Below are positions 17,575 to 26,740 of a DNA stretch of 64,000 bases, piece by piece. A program made the translations under genes and the position numbers. The notes below the pieces were generated by a model. It had not been told where the DNA came from. It ran no database searches and saw only the letters and a program-made list of their open reading frames with translations. Numbering within the stretch: the first letter of the stretch is position 1; every line of letters begins with the position of its first letter. The stretch spans positions 813,365 to 877,364 of the forward strand of contig NZ_LMVC01000002.1 in the NCBI RefSeq assembly GCF_001510655.1. Direction: 5' to 3'. Source of the DNA: Fictibacillus sp. FJAT-27399. Its GTDB lineage: Bacteria > Bacillota > Bacilli > Bacillales > Fictibacillaceae.

Positions 17575-18030
17575 ATGAGAAGCCAAAATGCAGGAGTATG
17601 GGCTGGTTTAATTATTTTGATTTTTGGAGGATTAATGTTTGTTCAGTCTCTTTCTTATCAATATTCAAGCAAGTTGGGACCTGGTCCAGGAATGTTTCCG
17701 TTGTGGTTAAGTGGTATTCTAATTGTCTTTTCTTTTTTGTATATCATCAGATCAATCAGAAAAGAAAGAATCACATTTGCAGAGATATTACCTAAAGGGA
17801 AAGACTCAAAACAACTTTTGAAAGTACTTACAGCGTTAGTGGGATTTATTCTGATTGTACCGTTTATTGGTTTTATTATGGCAGGGATTATATTTCTATT
17901 TATTCTCCTGTCAGGTGAATACAGATGGTATATAAATTTATTAATATCTATTGGAGTAACCATTTTGTTATTTTGGGTGTTTCATGGACTTCTAAGTGTT
18001 CCTCTGCCGGTTAACAATTTTGGTTTCTAA
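17575..18030 (+). CDS. tctB: Tripartite tricarboxylate transporter, small membrane subunit
   Basis: A 151-residue membrane protein with four predicted helices (about 9-27, 43-60, 81-105, 115-145) and the TctB motif LGPGPGMFPLWLSGILI after the first helix. It pairs with TctA to form the sodium- or proton-coupled carrier. ATG at 17575 follows AGGGGGG. It is 55 bases after tctC and 21 before tctA, so the three are one operon. Confidence 0.88.
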   Translation: MRSQNAGVWAGLIILIFGGLMFVQSLSYQYSSKLGPGPGMFPLWLSGILIVFSFLYIIRSIRKERITFAEILPKGKDSKQLLKVLTALVGFILIVPFIGFIMAGIIFLFILLSGEYRWYINLLISIGVTILLFWVFHGLLSVPLPVNNFGF

Positions 18031-18051
18031 AAAATAAAAGGGGGGAGGAGA

Positions 18052-19557
18052 ATGGATTCGCTTCTTCAATTATTACAAGGATTTGAAACAGCGCTCACCT
18101 GGTGGAACCTGCTCTATTGCTTACTCGGAGTTATAGTTGGAATGCTAGTAGGTGTGATGCCTGGACTTGGGCCAACTGCAGGAACAGCGATATTGCTACC
18201 GATTACGTTTGGAATGGAACCTGTGTCTGCAATAATAATGTTGTCGGGGATATTTTATGGTGCAATGTATGGTGGGACAATAACATCTGTCTTAATCAAT
18301 ACACCAGGGGAGGCTGCGTCTGTTATCACTTGTATAGATGGACATCAAATGGCTAAACAAGGCAGGGCAGGAGCAGCTCTTGGAATTGCGGCAATCGGTT
18401 CATTTATTGGAGGAACGATTGCGATTATAGGGCTTACGTTTATAGGACCGCCTCTTGCCAAATTCGCTTTGAGTTTTGGTCCTCCTGAGTTTTTTGCCCT
18501 AATGACCCTAGGTTTAATGATGTTGTTGGGACTGATGGGGAAATCATTGCTACGAGGGTTAATAGCTGCCGTTATTGGACTAATTCTATCCTTGGTTGGA
18601 ACTGACTCAGTTTCAGGTGTTGCGCGGTTTTCCTTTGGTCAAATGGAGTTAATGAATGGTTTTGATTTTGTCATAGTGGCTATGGGATTGTTCGGTGTTT
18701 CTGAAATATTAATTGGTGCTGAGAATATAGCAAAATCGGAGAAAGTACCAAAAATTAAGGGATTGTTTCCTAAAAAAGATGAATGGAAAATTTCAATGAT
18801 GTCAATTACCAGAGGGACTGCCATTGGATTTTTCTTGGGACTGATACCTGGAGCTAATGCCGTGATCGCGTCACTTGTATCTTATTCAGCTGAGAAAAAA
18901 TTTTCAAAAGAACCGTCCCGTTTTGGGAAAGGAGCAATAGAAGGTGTGGCAGGTCCTGAAACGGCAAACAACGCATACAGTGGAGCTGCTCTAATCCCGT
19001 TGTTAACGTTGGGTTTACCCAGTTCGCCTACTGTGGCTGTGCTATTAGGAGCATTTATTATGCATGGTTTAACACCGGGCCCAGCCCTATTCCAGAACAA
19101 TTCACATTTTGTATGGGCGGTGATTGCCAGCATGCTGATTGGTAATGTACTTCTCCTTATCATGAATCTTCCATTAGCCGGAGTCTGGGCAAAAATCGCT
19201 TTGATACCTTATAAACTATTGTTTCCACTTATTTTAATTATTTCTATGGTAGGAGCTTATAGTGTGAAAAACAGCCTTTGGGATGTTGGTGCTATGATCA
19301 TATTTGGGGTTCTTGGTTATTTTATGAAAAAAATGGACTTTCCACTTGCACCTACTGTATTAACATTCGTTCTGGGAAAACAAATTGAATCTTCTTTATT
19401 GAGGTCTTTAACTATCTCAGAAGACGGCTTTCTGATCTTTTTTGATAGACCAATTTCCGCCATTCTTATTACGGTCACATTACTCATAGTCGTTATTAGT
19501 CTATTTAGCGAAATAAAGAAAAAAAGGTCAATTCTTGCCCATGATGTGGAAATATAA
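18052..19557 (+). CDS. tctA: Tripartite tricarboxylate transporter, large membrane subunit
   Basis: A 501-residue, 11-12-helix permease of the TctA family. Conserved glycine-rich motifs are present: VGMLVGVMPGLGPTAGTAIL (residues 30-50), GAMYGGTITSVLINTPGEAA, then after the midpoint FFLGLIPGANAVIASLVSY and LTLGLPSSPTVAVLLGA, the two inverted-repeat signature loops. Full length and start (after GGGGGGAGG) are normal. It forms the translocation channel fed by TctC. Confidence 0.92.
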   Translation: MDSLLQLLQGFETALTWWNLLYCLLGVIVGMLVGVMPGLGPTAGTAILLPITFGMEPVSAIIMLSGIFYGAMYGGTITSVLINTPGEAASVITCIDGHQMAKQGRAGAALGIAAIGSFIGGTIAIIGLTFIGPPLAKFALSFGPPEFFALMTLGLMMLLGLMGKSLLRGLIAAVIGLILSLVGTDSVSGVARFSFGQMELMNGFDFVIVAMGLFGVSEILIGAENIAKSEKVPKIKGLFPKKDEWKISMMSITRGTAIGFFLGLIPGANAVIASLVSYSAEKKFSKEPSRFGKGAIEGVAGPETANNAYSGAALIPLLTLGLPSSPTVAVLLGAFIMHGLTPGPALFQNNSHFVWAVIASMLIGNVLLLIMNLPLAGVWAKIALIPYKLLFPLILIISMVGAYSVKNSLWDVGAMIIFGVLGYFMKKMDFPLAPTVLTFVLGKQIESSLLRSLTISEDGFLIFFDRPISAILITVTLLIVVISLFSEIKKKRSILAHDVEI

Positions 19558-19585
19558 AATCGTTTAGAGTTATTTCAGGAATTTA

Positions 19586-19599
19586 TGAATACGCATTCA
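19586..19599. promoter_or_regulatory. Operator O2 for the LacI-family regulator
   Basis: TGAATACGCATTCA, one base from O1, sits about 90 bases before the FAD oxidoreductase. It suggests that this gene has its own controlled start as well as read-through from tctA. Confidence 0.6.
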
Positions 19600-19685
19600 A
19601 ACAGGTTTACAAGTAAACAATTTTCATAAGGTAAAGCGAAACCTCTTTGAAGTCATTTGTTTAAATTTGATAAGGAGTGATAGAA

Positions 19686-21053
19686 ATGGATCTATTCGGT
19701 GAATATGATGTGGTTGTTGTAGGTGCAGGGGTAACTGGTGTTGTAGCTTCTATCCGGGCAGCGCGTGAAGGCATGAAAACCTTGCTGGTTGAGGGAAGTG
19801 GAGTTTTAGGAGGCCTTGTTACCGGAGGCCGATTGACAAAGCCAACCGGTTTGGTTAACGGTGGAGTATTTAAGGAATTGATTAATCGCGCAGCGGAGTA
19901 TAAAGGGGCAGACAACCAAACTAGACGTTCATATTGGGGAAGTTATACTGGAGTTTTCGACGCTGAAGTCATGCAACGTGTGATTATCGATGTGGTGGAG
20001 GAAGCAGGCGTGGAAGTACTGCTGCATGCCCACGTCACGGATGTAGTCCGTGAAGGTAAACAATTGAAGGGGATTCAGATTCGTACGAAGTCAGGAACCA
20101 AGCTTTTATTGGCTAAAGTTGTAATCGACTCATCCGGGGATGGTGATGTAGCCAGCTTAGCGGGTGCCGAATTCATGCTCGGCCGGCCACAGGACGGACT
20201 AACGCAACCTATTACTTCCTATTTTAGAGTATTAAACGTAGACATACCTGCCGTAGCTCAGGATTTTAAAGAAAATAAAGAAGATATGTGGGAGCTTGTA
20301 GTTCCTGATAAAGAGGGAGCAACAAACGAAGATTATGCAATCGTCTTTTTTGCCACAGGTTTGTCGAAGCGTATTGAGGAAGCGAAGAAAGACGGTTTCG
20401 ACTGGATTATCCCCAAAAACCATATAACGTTTAAAGCGGGACTTATTCCGGGTGAATTAAATATCAATGTCACAAGGTTCCATGGAAACGGGTTAGACGA
20501 GCGCACATTGAGCCGTGCGGAAATCGAAATTCGCAAACAAGCTTATAGTGCATTTGATTTTCTAAAAAAATACGTACGGGGCTTTGAAACCTCCATATTT
20601 CTTGAAGTTGCGCCGAAACTTGGCATTAGAGAAACTCGTAGAATAGTGGGAGAATATATATTGACCGAAAATGATGTGAGAAGTGAAGCCCGATTTGAAG
20701 ATGCAATCGGACTCAGTAATTGCCCTGTTGACGTGCATGAACCTGGCGGAGAAAAAGCAATTATGGATAACGTCGGAAAAGGGTATGGCATTCCTTTAAG
20801 ATGTTTAATTCCGAAAGAAGTGGACGGACTTCTGGTTGCCGGAAGGTGCATTTCGGTAGACGAAATAGCTTTTGGTTCAACTCGAAACGTTCCTGCATGT
20901 GCTTTAACAGGTGAAGCTGCTGCTGTAACCGCCGCAATTGCGGTTCAAAATAGCTTATTGCCGCGAGAGGTTCCAATTAAAGAAGTTCAGAGAGGACTGA
21001 TCGAACATAACATTCCTTTAGGAACTCCAGAAACTACTTATAATCCTATTTAA
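19686..21053 (+). CDS. FAD-dependent oxidoreductase (PF12831-type)
   Basis: A 455-residue flavoprotein. The N-terminal dinucleotide fold is YDVVVVGAGVTGVVASIRAA with GAGVTG at residues 13-18, followed by an acidic ribose-binding turn LLVEGSG. The C-terminal FAD motif is VDGLLVAGRCISVDEIAFGS and NVPACALTGEAAA. ATG at 19686 lies eight bases after AAGGAG; the GTG nine bases earlier overlaps it. There is no signal peptide or Fe-S motif, so it is soluble. Related enzymes dehydrogenate or reduce carboxylic acids, but the substrate here is unknown. A scrambled paralogue lies at 26173-26740 and a more distant one at 33474-34814. Confidence 0.85.
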   Translation: MDLFGEYDVVVVGAGVTGVVASIRAAREGMKTLLVEGSGVLGGLVTGGRLTKPTGLVNGGVFKELINRAAEYKGADNQTRRSYWGSYTGVFDAEVMQRVIIDVVEEAGVEVLLHAHVTDVVREGKQLKGIQIRTKSGTKLLLAKVVIDSSGDGDVASLAGAEFMLGRPQDGLTQPITSYFRVLNVDIPAVAQDFKENKEDMWELVVPDKEGATNEDYAIVFFATGLSKRIEEAKKDGFDWIIPKNHITFKAGLIPGELNINVTRFHGNGLDERTLSRAEIEIRKQAYSAFDFLKKYVRGFETSIFLEVAPKLGIRETRRIVGEYILTENDVRSEARFEDAIGLSNCPVDVHEPGGEKAIMDNVGKGYGIPLRCLIPKEVDGLLVAGRCISVDEIAFGSTRNVPACALTGEAAAVTAAIAVQNSLLPREVPIKEVQRGLIEHNIPLGTPETTYNPI

Positions 21054-21070
21054 GATTGACTTCTTGTATG

Positions 21071-21097
21071 GAAACCGCTCATTTTTTGGGCGGTTTT
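21071..21097 (+). terminator. Rho-independent terminator
   Basis: AAACCGC, loop TCATTTTTTGG, GCGGTTTTG. It ends the FAD oxidoreductase transcript just before the lacI-type promoter. Confidence 0.7.
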
Positions 21098-21098
21098 G

Positions 21099-21127
21099 TT
21101 GAACACAATGAATTGTTATTTTATACT
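21099..21127 (+). promoter_or_regulatory. SigA promoter of the LacI-type regulator gene
   Basis: TTGAAC (21099-21104), 17-base spacer, TATACT (21122-21127). The O3 site follows 14 bases downstream. Confidence 0.6.
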
Positions 21128-21140
21128 TAATAAGTAAATT

Positions 21141-21154
21141 TGGTTACGTATTCA
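21141..21154. promoter_or_regulatory. Operator O3 (autoregulation) for the LacI-family regulator
   Basis: TGGTTACGTATTCA matches O1 at 12 of 14 bases, including the central TACGTATTCA. Its place just after the promoter predicts autorepression. Confidence 0.5.
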
Positions 21155-21185
21155 TATATGATTGGCAAGGAGTAGGTATTGGATT

Positions 21186-22196
21186 ATGGTATCATCAAAA
21201 GATGTTGCAAAGATAGCGGGTGTTTCTCAATCTACTGTTTCTCGGGTACTAAATAACCCTGAAAGTGTCAAACCAGCAACACGCAATGTAGTTTTACATG
21301 CTATGAAGGATCTTAGTTATCAGCCTAACCTAATAGCTCGCAGCCTTGTTACCAATAGCACAAGGACGTTAGCTCTAATCACTGGCACGCTTTATAACGG
21401 GTTTTATGTAGAAACTACAACTTCAATTGTTAATTTAGCAACAAGCCGTGGTTTTAAAACGATGGTTTACTTCGAAGAGGCGATGCCATTCCGTGATGTA
21501 ATTGATACGATCAGAGGGAACAAGTTAGAGGGCGTTCTGATGTCATCAATTAAATTGGAAGACCCTATTTTTCATGAGATTGAGAACTCAGGCATTCCAT
21601 ATATGCTGTTTAACAGGCGACCGAAAAGCGGGGGTAATTATGTTGTTTTGGACAATATTTTAGCTGGAGAAATCATTACCCAACATATCTTGGAATTAGG
21701 ACACAAAAGAATTGCCTACATTTCAGGGGGTATCCATGTTTCGACTCATTACGAACGAAAACTTGGTTTTGAAAGCGTAATGAACAGGGAGGAAATTCCT
21801 ATTCATCCGGGATTGTTCCATATTGTTGATACAAAACCAGACGATATAGAAAAGGTAACCTTAAAGTTAATGCACATGAGTGAACGGCCGACTGCTATTA
21901 TTTGCGGTTCAACAGCGATAGCATTTTCCTGTATGGATGCAATACTATCCATGGGGCTTCGAATTCCAGAGGACATTAGTCTGGCAGGGATGGATAACGT
22001 AGGCATGGCTTCTCATCATGCGATTCAGTTGACTACTGTTGGAAACTCTAAATTTAAGATGGGCGAAATTGCTGCTGATAATCTGTTTGATATGATTGAA
22101 CAAAGAGAAACAGTCAGTCAACCCCGACAGATTGTGCTTCAACCAGAACTAATTATACGTAAGACAACCGGATTAAACAGAGTAAGGGAGTTCTAA
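21186..22196 (+). CDS. LacI/GalR-family transcription regulator
   Basis: A 336-residue repressor. The N-terminal helix-turn-helix is SSKDVAKIAGVSQSTVSRVL followed by the hinge helix LSYQPNLIARSLVTNST. Residues 60-330 form the periplasmic-binding-protein-like effector domain (EGVLMSSIKLEDP, RIAYISGGIHVSTHYERKLG, EDISLAGMDNVGMASH). ATG at 21186 is preferred over the in-frame TTG at 21162, which lies before the AAGGAG site; spacing is on the long side. The three TGAATACGYATTCA-like sites in this locus are the obvious targets. The effector is probably the transported acid or its first metabolite. Confidence 0.88.
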   Translation: MVSSKDVAKIAGVSQSTVSRVLNNPESVKPATRNVVLHAMKDLSYQPNLIARSLVTNSTRTLALITGTLYNGFYVETTTSIVNLATSRGFKTMVYFEEAMPFRDVIDTIRGNKLEGVLMSSIKLEDPIFHEIENSGIPYMLFNRRPKSGGNYVVLDNILAGEIITQHILELGHKRIAYISGGIHVSTHYERKLGFESVMNREEIPIHPGLFHIVDTKPDDIEKVTLKLMHMSERPTAIICGSTAIAFSCMDAILSMGLRIPEDISLAGMDNVGMASHHAIQLTTVGNSKFKMGEIAADNLFDMIEQRETVSQPRQIVLQPELIIRKTTGLNRVREF

Positions 22197-22241
22197 AGAT
22201 ATAACAGAATAATTCCAAATAAATAAGAGGAGGAATTAACC

Positions 22242-23525
22242 TTGGCGAGATTCTTAAAAACGGGCAAGAATATGGAAGAACAGCAAAGGGCAGAAGCACA
22301 AGTATATGAAACTGTACGTGGAATCATTAATAATGTAACAAGTAACGGTGATAAGGCTATACGAGAACTGTCTAATAAGTTCGATCAATGGTCTCCTGAG
22401 AGTTTTCGACTGTCCCGATTAGAAATTGAGGAAATAATTAAAACAGTCTCAGAGAAAACGATAGATGACATCAAATTTGCTCAAGCTCAAATACGTAGAT
22501 TTGCCGAGGAACAAAGGTCTTCCATAAAGGATGTTGAAGTGGAGACCCTCCCGGGGGTTACATTAGGTCATAAGAATATTCCAGTCAACAGTGTGGGTTG
22601 TTATATCCCAGGGGGACGGTATCCTATGGTCGCATCCGCCCATATGAGTATAGTTACAGCTAAAGTGGCTGGAGTTAAACGTATCATTGCCTGTACGCCC
22701 CCGATTAACGGCGAAATTCCTGCTGCTACTGTTACTGCCATGCATTTAGCGGGTGCAGATGAGATATATATTCTTGGAGGAGTTCAGGCACTGGCGGCTA
22801 TGGCCCTAGGAACAGACACCATAGCTCCTGTCGATATGCTTGTAGGTCCCGGGAATGCATACGTGGCCGAAGCTAAAAGACAGCTTTTCGGTCGAGTTGG
22901 AATTGACCTGCTTGCAGGACCAACTGAGGTCTTAGTTATTGGGGACGATACAGCAGATGCGGAAATGGTTGCTTGTGATATATTGGGTCAAGCTGAACAC
23001 GGACCGACTTCTCCTGGGGCTCTTATCACCACTTCTGAAAAATTAGCTGAGGAAACCCTTGAGGAAATTCAACGCCAATTAACAACTCTCCCAACGGCAG
23101 ATGTTGCACGAGTTGCGTGGGAAGAGAACGGAATCATAATTTTGGTTGAAAATGAAGAAGAAGCAGTGTTCGAAGCTGATAAGTTATCATATGAGCATGT
23201 AGAGGTACTTACTGAGAATCCGGATTATTATTTGAACAACATGACAAATTATGGTGCCTTATTCCTTGGCAAGGAAACAAATGTTGCCTATGGGGATAAG
23301 GTGATCGGAACAAATCACACTCTTCCCACAAAGGGGGCAGCTCGCTATACAGGAGGACTATGGGTAGGTAAATTTATAAAAACTTGTACCTATCAAAAGT
23401 GTACACCAGAAGCAAGTGTTTTTATTGGAGAATATGCTGCTCGTTTGTGTGAATTAGAAAATTTTATGGGTCATAGGGAACAAGCGCTTTTACGTGTACG
23501 CCGGTATCAAACCATTAAAAGTTGA
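22242..23525 (+). CDS. Histidinol dehydrogenase-family (HpsN-like) dehydrogenase
   Basis: A 427-residue zinc- and NAD-dependent dehydrogenase of the HisD family. All metal and catalytic positions of E. coli HisD have counterparts: Gln250 and His253 (GQAEHGP), Glu318-His319 ([10 protein letters not shown]), Asp352 ([10 protein letters not shown]) and His411 (MGHREQ). NAD-binding glycine loops are PGGRYPMV and [17 protein letters not shown]. There is no other his gene nearby; instead it follows tctCBA, an FAD enzyme and LacI. HisD paralogues in such settings, such as HpsN acting on 2,3-dihydroxypropanesulfonate, oxidise an alcohol twice to a carboxylate. I infer a role in hydroxy-acid or sulfonate catabolism rather than histidine synthesis. 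Confidence 0.85.
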   Translation: MARFLKTGKNMEEQQRAEAQVYETVRGIINNVTSNGDKAIRELSNKFDQWSPESFRLSRLEIEEIIKTVSEKTIDDIKFAQAQIRRFAEEQRSSIKDVEVETLPGVTLGHKNIPVNSVGCYIPGGRYPMVASAHMSIVTAKVAGVKRIIACTPPINGEIPAATVTAMHLAGADEIYILGGVQALAAMALGTDTIAPVDMLVGPGNAYVAEAKRQLFGRVGIDLLAGPTEVLVIGDDTADAEMVACDILGQAEHGPTSPGALITTSEKLAEETLEEIQRQLTTLPTADVARVAWEENGIIILVENEEEAVFEADKLSYEHVEVLTENPDYYLNNMTNYGALFLGKETNVAYGDKVIGTNHTLPTKGAARYTGGLWVGKFIKTCTYQKCTPEASVFIGEYAARLCELENFMGHREQALLRVRRYQTIKS

Positions 23526-23554
23526 CTTATATAGCGTTAAAAAGTAAGGGTTTG

Positions 23555-23653
23555 ATGCCTATTATCGGAATGAAAAAGGATCCTTTCAACTGGCCAAGAC
23601 CCAATAGCTGGATGAAAAAAGTCATTGTTGCTGAAGAGAGAACTGATGAGTAA
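23555..23653 (+). CDS. Possible 32-residue ORF or gene remnant
   Basis: ATG at 23555 opens MPIIGMKKDPFNWPRPNSWM, continuing to TDE and a stop. The proline/tryptophan-rich composition looks like real protein, but there is no ribosome site and I do not recognise it. It may be the tail of a lost gene between hisD-like and the repeat. Confidence 0.25.
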   Translation: MPIIGMKKDPFNWPRPNSWMKKVIVAEERTDE

Positions 23654-23814
23654 GCTAACTTCCTGCTAACAACAAATGCGTAATCTTTAATTGTTAATGA
23701 CATAAGATTTTGTCCTAATATTGACGGTTCTTTTTGACCCAAACCTGACGGTTTTTTTGTCCAAGAACATAGAGGAAAACGAGGGAGAACTATGCCAGTT
23801 CTCCCTCGATTACT

Positions 23815-24040
23815 AAAATAACCCAAATCAGTATTTTATACTATTAGTTTACAACGATTGATAGAAAATTAATATAATATAGGGTAAATTACATTCGGTA
23901 ATTTTTGAAAACAGTCCAAAGGAATAAAACATCTTAAATATCGAGTGTACATTCAAAACGCTATGTGGCCGCTTTTTCCTGAAATTATGCCAACTGAGGG
24001 AATCGTTTTTGTCAAAAATAATCAGCGAACTCTCTTTTAG
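23815..24040. repeat. 226-base direct repeat, copy 2
   Basis: Second copy of the element at 7803-8033, same orientation, one substitution and five bases shorter. It is inserted between the HisD-like gene and a pdxA remnant. Its sequence explains nothing by itself: no open frame with a ribosome site. Confidence 0.9.
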
Positions 24041-24054
24041 TCAGGGTGCATTAA

Positions 24055-24181
24055 TCAGGTCAAGGTAGCCACGATCTATTAAGTGTATTGGTCTTTAAAT
24101 ACAGGCCATCATATCCTTCTTGGGTTCCATACTCAAGTACTTCTATCTTTCCATCTTCTTGCAGTTGTTTTGCCGATTTCA
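24055..24181 (-). pseudogene. Unassigned minus-strand coding remnant
   Basis: On the minus strand the sequence reads [20 protein letters not shown], then [20 protein letters not shown] and a stop, about 41 codons without a start. It looks like the C-terminus of an enzyme, family not recognised. Confidence 0.3.
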
Positions 24182-24194
24182 CCGGATGATTCCG

Positions 24195-24431
24195 TATTCC
24201 ATTAGGCACGGAAAATATGACGCTGTTCTATCTATTTACCATGATCAAGGGCATATTGCACGGACGATTACCAATGGTTTGCCATTCCTTCGCACGTCTG
24301 TCGATCAAGGAACAGCCTTCGATATTGCTGGAAATGGACTTGCGGGTTCAGTTAGTATGGAGGAGGCCATTAAGCTGGCTGCAAAATATGCTAAACAATT
24401 CCGTGCTGCAAAAAGGCGTAATCATAAATAA
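24195..24431 (+). pseudogene. C-terminal fragment of PdxA-type 4-hydroxythreonine-4-phosphate dehydrogenase
   Basis: Reads [18 protein letters not shown], then [20 protein letters not shown], then [15 protein letters not shown], the C-terminal third of PdxA/PdxA2 proteins with the metal-binding HDQGH. About 15 residues between GHIAR and GLPF are missing, and the first two thirds are gone. PdxA2 enzymes oxidise 4-phospho-threonate or erythronate in sugar-acid pathways. Its remains here hint that the locus once served such an acid. Confidence 0.7.
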
Positions 24432-24848
24432 TATATTCCCCTTAAAGACAAGAAAACCATGTATAAAAAAACAGTTTAGCTTAATCAGATTGACGTGAAA
24501 ACGTTAGCAGTCATTTAATGAAAGCGAATAAGAAATACCACTACTGTTTGTATGAGCCAAATTACAACAATACTGCTATCCCGAACTGTACGCCTCAAAC
24601 AAACCCACACCACGATGATGCTAGCTTTTTCCTTTTAGTAACAAGTATTAAGTAAACATAGATTATTTTGAAAGCGTTCCCAATAGGAAGGAGGTTAACT
24701 AATGGGATGGATTTTATACAAGTAGAATTGCAGTGCAGGCCTCCACCATGTAAAAACAACTAGTTTTTCTCTCTGCGTTTTTCCTGCGACTCAAGTTCGG
24801 TTACAAAATGGGTATGATCGATACTAACTTTTTTGGGAGGATGGATGA
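24432..24848. other. Intergenic region before the Nramp-like gene
   Basis: No gene. It carries two cre-like boxes, TGAAAACGTTAGCA (24496-24509) and TGAAAGCGTTCCCA (24669-24682), each one mismatch from consensus. They suggest carbon catabolite control of the following transporter. Confidence 0.45.
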
Positions 24849-26138
24849 ATGACCGTAGAGCTGAAGACAAGTCATATAGAAAAGGAATCTCCTGTTAAAA
24901 GAGGAATTATGCGAAATTATGGACCGGGAATTGTTGTTGCATTAACTTGGCTTGGTGCGGGAGATTTAGTAAGTGCTTCCGTTGCTGGTGCCTCGTATGG
25001 TTATGGTCTGATGTGGGCCCTTGCTCTGTCTTTGCTAATTCGGTTTGCTATTGTCAATATTATGGCGCGCTACCAGCTTTGCAACTCAGAGGGAATTTCA
25101 ATTCTACAAGGTTTTAGTCGGCTGCATAAGTCTTTACCTTACTTTTTAGGCTTATATGCCCTTATTATGGGTCATTTGTACAATGCCTCTGTAATCATTG
25201 GGACCGGAGAGGTTCTTGCTTGGATTTTCAACTTTGGCCCTCCTTTTATGTGGTCGGTTTTCACTGGGATTGTCTCCTTATTCATTATTAGAAAGAACAT
25301 CTTCAATACCATTGAAAACGTGATGAAGGTATTGCTAGCTGTTATGACTATTTCAATTGTCGGTTTAGCAATTTGGTCAACTCCAAGTGTAGGCAATCTT
25401 GTAAAAGGTACAATTGGATTTGACATCCCGGCTAATGTTGGTGCATATGGCGCGTTGCTTCTTGTTCTCTCACTTATTGGTACAGTTGCTGGATCCATTA
25501 ATAATTTTTCTTATATGTATTTCATCAAAGATAAAGGTTGGTCAAACCCCCTAGACAAAAGACTTCAACGAAATGATTTGTTGTTTGGCATCATAATGAC
25601 CATCCTCATAACTCTGTCGATATGGATCGTAGGGGCCGAAATATTAAAACCCAACGGAATTCAAGTTATAGGGTTAAATGATTTATCAAATATATTATCT
25701 ATACACTTTGGTTATTTCGGGTCTTTCCTATTTTATCTTGGCGTATTTGGTGCCTTATATAGCAGCTATATTGGAAATGCGAATGGTCTTCCAAAACTGG
25801 CTATTGATTCTCTTCAGATCATTAAGCATGAACGAAAAGAGAAATTCGGCGAAAAGCTTGATAATGATCCCCTGTTCAAATGGTTTAGTTTATTTATTCT
25901 AATTACACCCATATTATGGGCCATTCCAGGTATGCCTGGGTTTGTTACCGTTACCTTATATGTAAGTGCTCTATCAGTTATAGGTATACCGGTTATTTCC
26001 ATAGGAATTTTAATTCTTTCCAACAAAAAGGAGCTGGGAAAATATCGTAACAATTGGTTTGAAAACTTAATCTTAGTCGTAACTACTATCCTTGCTTTTT
26101 GGGGGACAATGAAATTGATAATGGGTTTTTTTAGCTAG
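24849..26138 (+). CDS. Nramp-family membrane transporter without the DPGN motif
   Basis: A 429-residue protein with about 11 transmembrane helices and the Nramp (LeuT-like) fold. Helix 1 reads GIVVALTWLGAGDLVSASVA, where canonical metal transporters have DPGN; the helix 6 metal-binding MPH is also absent (region AGSINNFSYMYFI). Metal coordination as in MntH is therefore not expected. It sits in an organic-acid locus and has a paralogue at 35716-37023, beside another FAD oxidoreductase. B. subtilis YcsG, a divergent Nramp homologue, lies in the 5-oxoproline operon. I infer a carboxylate or amino-acid-like substrate. ATG at 24849 (TTGGGAGGATGGATG context). Confidence 0.8.
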   Translation: MTVELKTSHIEKESPVKRGIMRNYGPGIVVALTWLGAGDLVSASVAGASYGYGLMWALALSLLIRFAIVNIMARYQLCNSEGISILQGFSRLHKSLPYFLGLYALIMGHLYNASVIIGTGEVLAWIFNFGPPFMWSVFTGIVSLFIIRKNIFNTIENVMKVLLAVMTISIVGLAIWSTPSVGNLVKGTIGFDIPANVGAYGALLLVLSLIGTVAGSINNFSYMYFIKDKGWSNPLDKRLQRNDLLFGIIMTILITLSIWIVGAEILKPNGIQVIGLNDLSNILSIHFGYFGSFLFYLGVFGALYSSYIGNANGLPKLAIDSLQIIKHERKEKFGEKLDNDPLFKWFSLFILITPILWAIPGMPGFVTVTLYVSALSVIGIPVISIGILILSNKKELGKYRNNWFENLILVVTTILAFWGTMKLIMGFFS

Positions 26139-26172
26139 TAACTTGTGGTAAGTAATGCCATCTAGGATTATC

Positions 26173-26740
26173 ATGAATTTAACTGTTGTAGGTGCGGGAA
26201 TAACGGGTGTTGTAGCGTCTATACGTGCAGCCCGACAAGGCGTTAATACGTTTGGCCGGGGCAGAATTCATGCTTGGAAGGGAAAAGGATGGACTTACAC
26301 AACCCATTACGTCATATTTTAGACTTTTAAATGTAGGTGTTATATGGTTTTTAGGTATAATCTAATTAAAACCATCTTTTTTAGCGTACAGTCGCTTCCT
26401 TTTTTTCCGGTACAACTAGTTCCCACATGTCTTCTTTATGTTCCTCAAAGTCCTGCGCAACAGCAGGTATATTTTTAGATGCTTAATTCCAAAAGATGTT
26501 GAGGGGCTCCTTGTTGCTGGAAGGTGCATTTCGGTAGATGAAATAGCTTTTGGCTCTACTAGAAACGTACCTGCATGTGCGTTAACAGGAGAGGCGGTAG
26601 CTGTTGCAGCTTCATTGGCAGTAAAAAATGGAGTTTTGCCACGTGATGTTGATGTTAAAGAAGTCCAACAGGAGCTATCTAAATACAATATTCCGTTAGG
26701 AACCTCAAAGGATGCTGTAACCACGCATAAATTTGTCTAA
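26173..26740 (+). pseudogene. Scrambled paralogue of the FAD-dependent oxidoreductase
   Basis: Four pieces of a gene like that at 19686-21053. Piece 1 (26173-26250) reads TVVGAGITGVVASIRAARQG. Piece 2 (26251-26335) reads AGAEFMLGREKDGLTQPITS. Piece 3 (about 26335-26460) is inverted: on the minus strand it reads IPAVAQDFEEHKEDMWELVV, then a gap, then KKDGFN-stop-IIPKNHIT. Piece 4 (26460-26740) reads RCLIPKDVEGLLVAGRCISV to the end. Pieces 1 and 2 are joined by a deletion. The inverted piece matches the residues that should follow piece 2. The gene is dead. Confidence 0.85.

Noticed and set aside
22242..23525. Histidine biosynthesis hisD
   Set aside because: No his genes nearby and a transport/catabolic context with a LacI regulator; named as a HisD-family paralogue instead.
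23527..23826. A 99-residue minus-strand frame
   Set aside because: Antisense to a short protein-like piece and running into the repeat; no start signal.
24849..26138. Manganese transporter MntH
   Set aside because: The DPGN and MPH metal-binding motifs are absent, so the standard function cannot be assumed.
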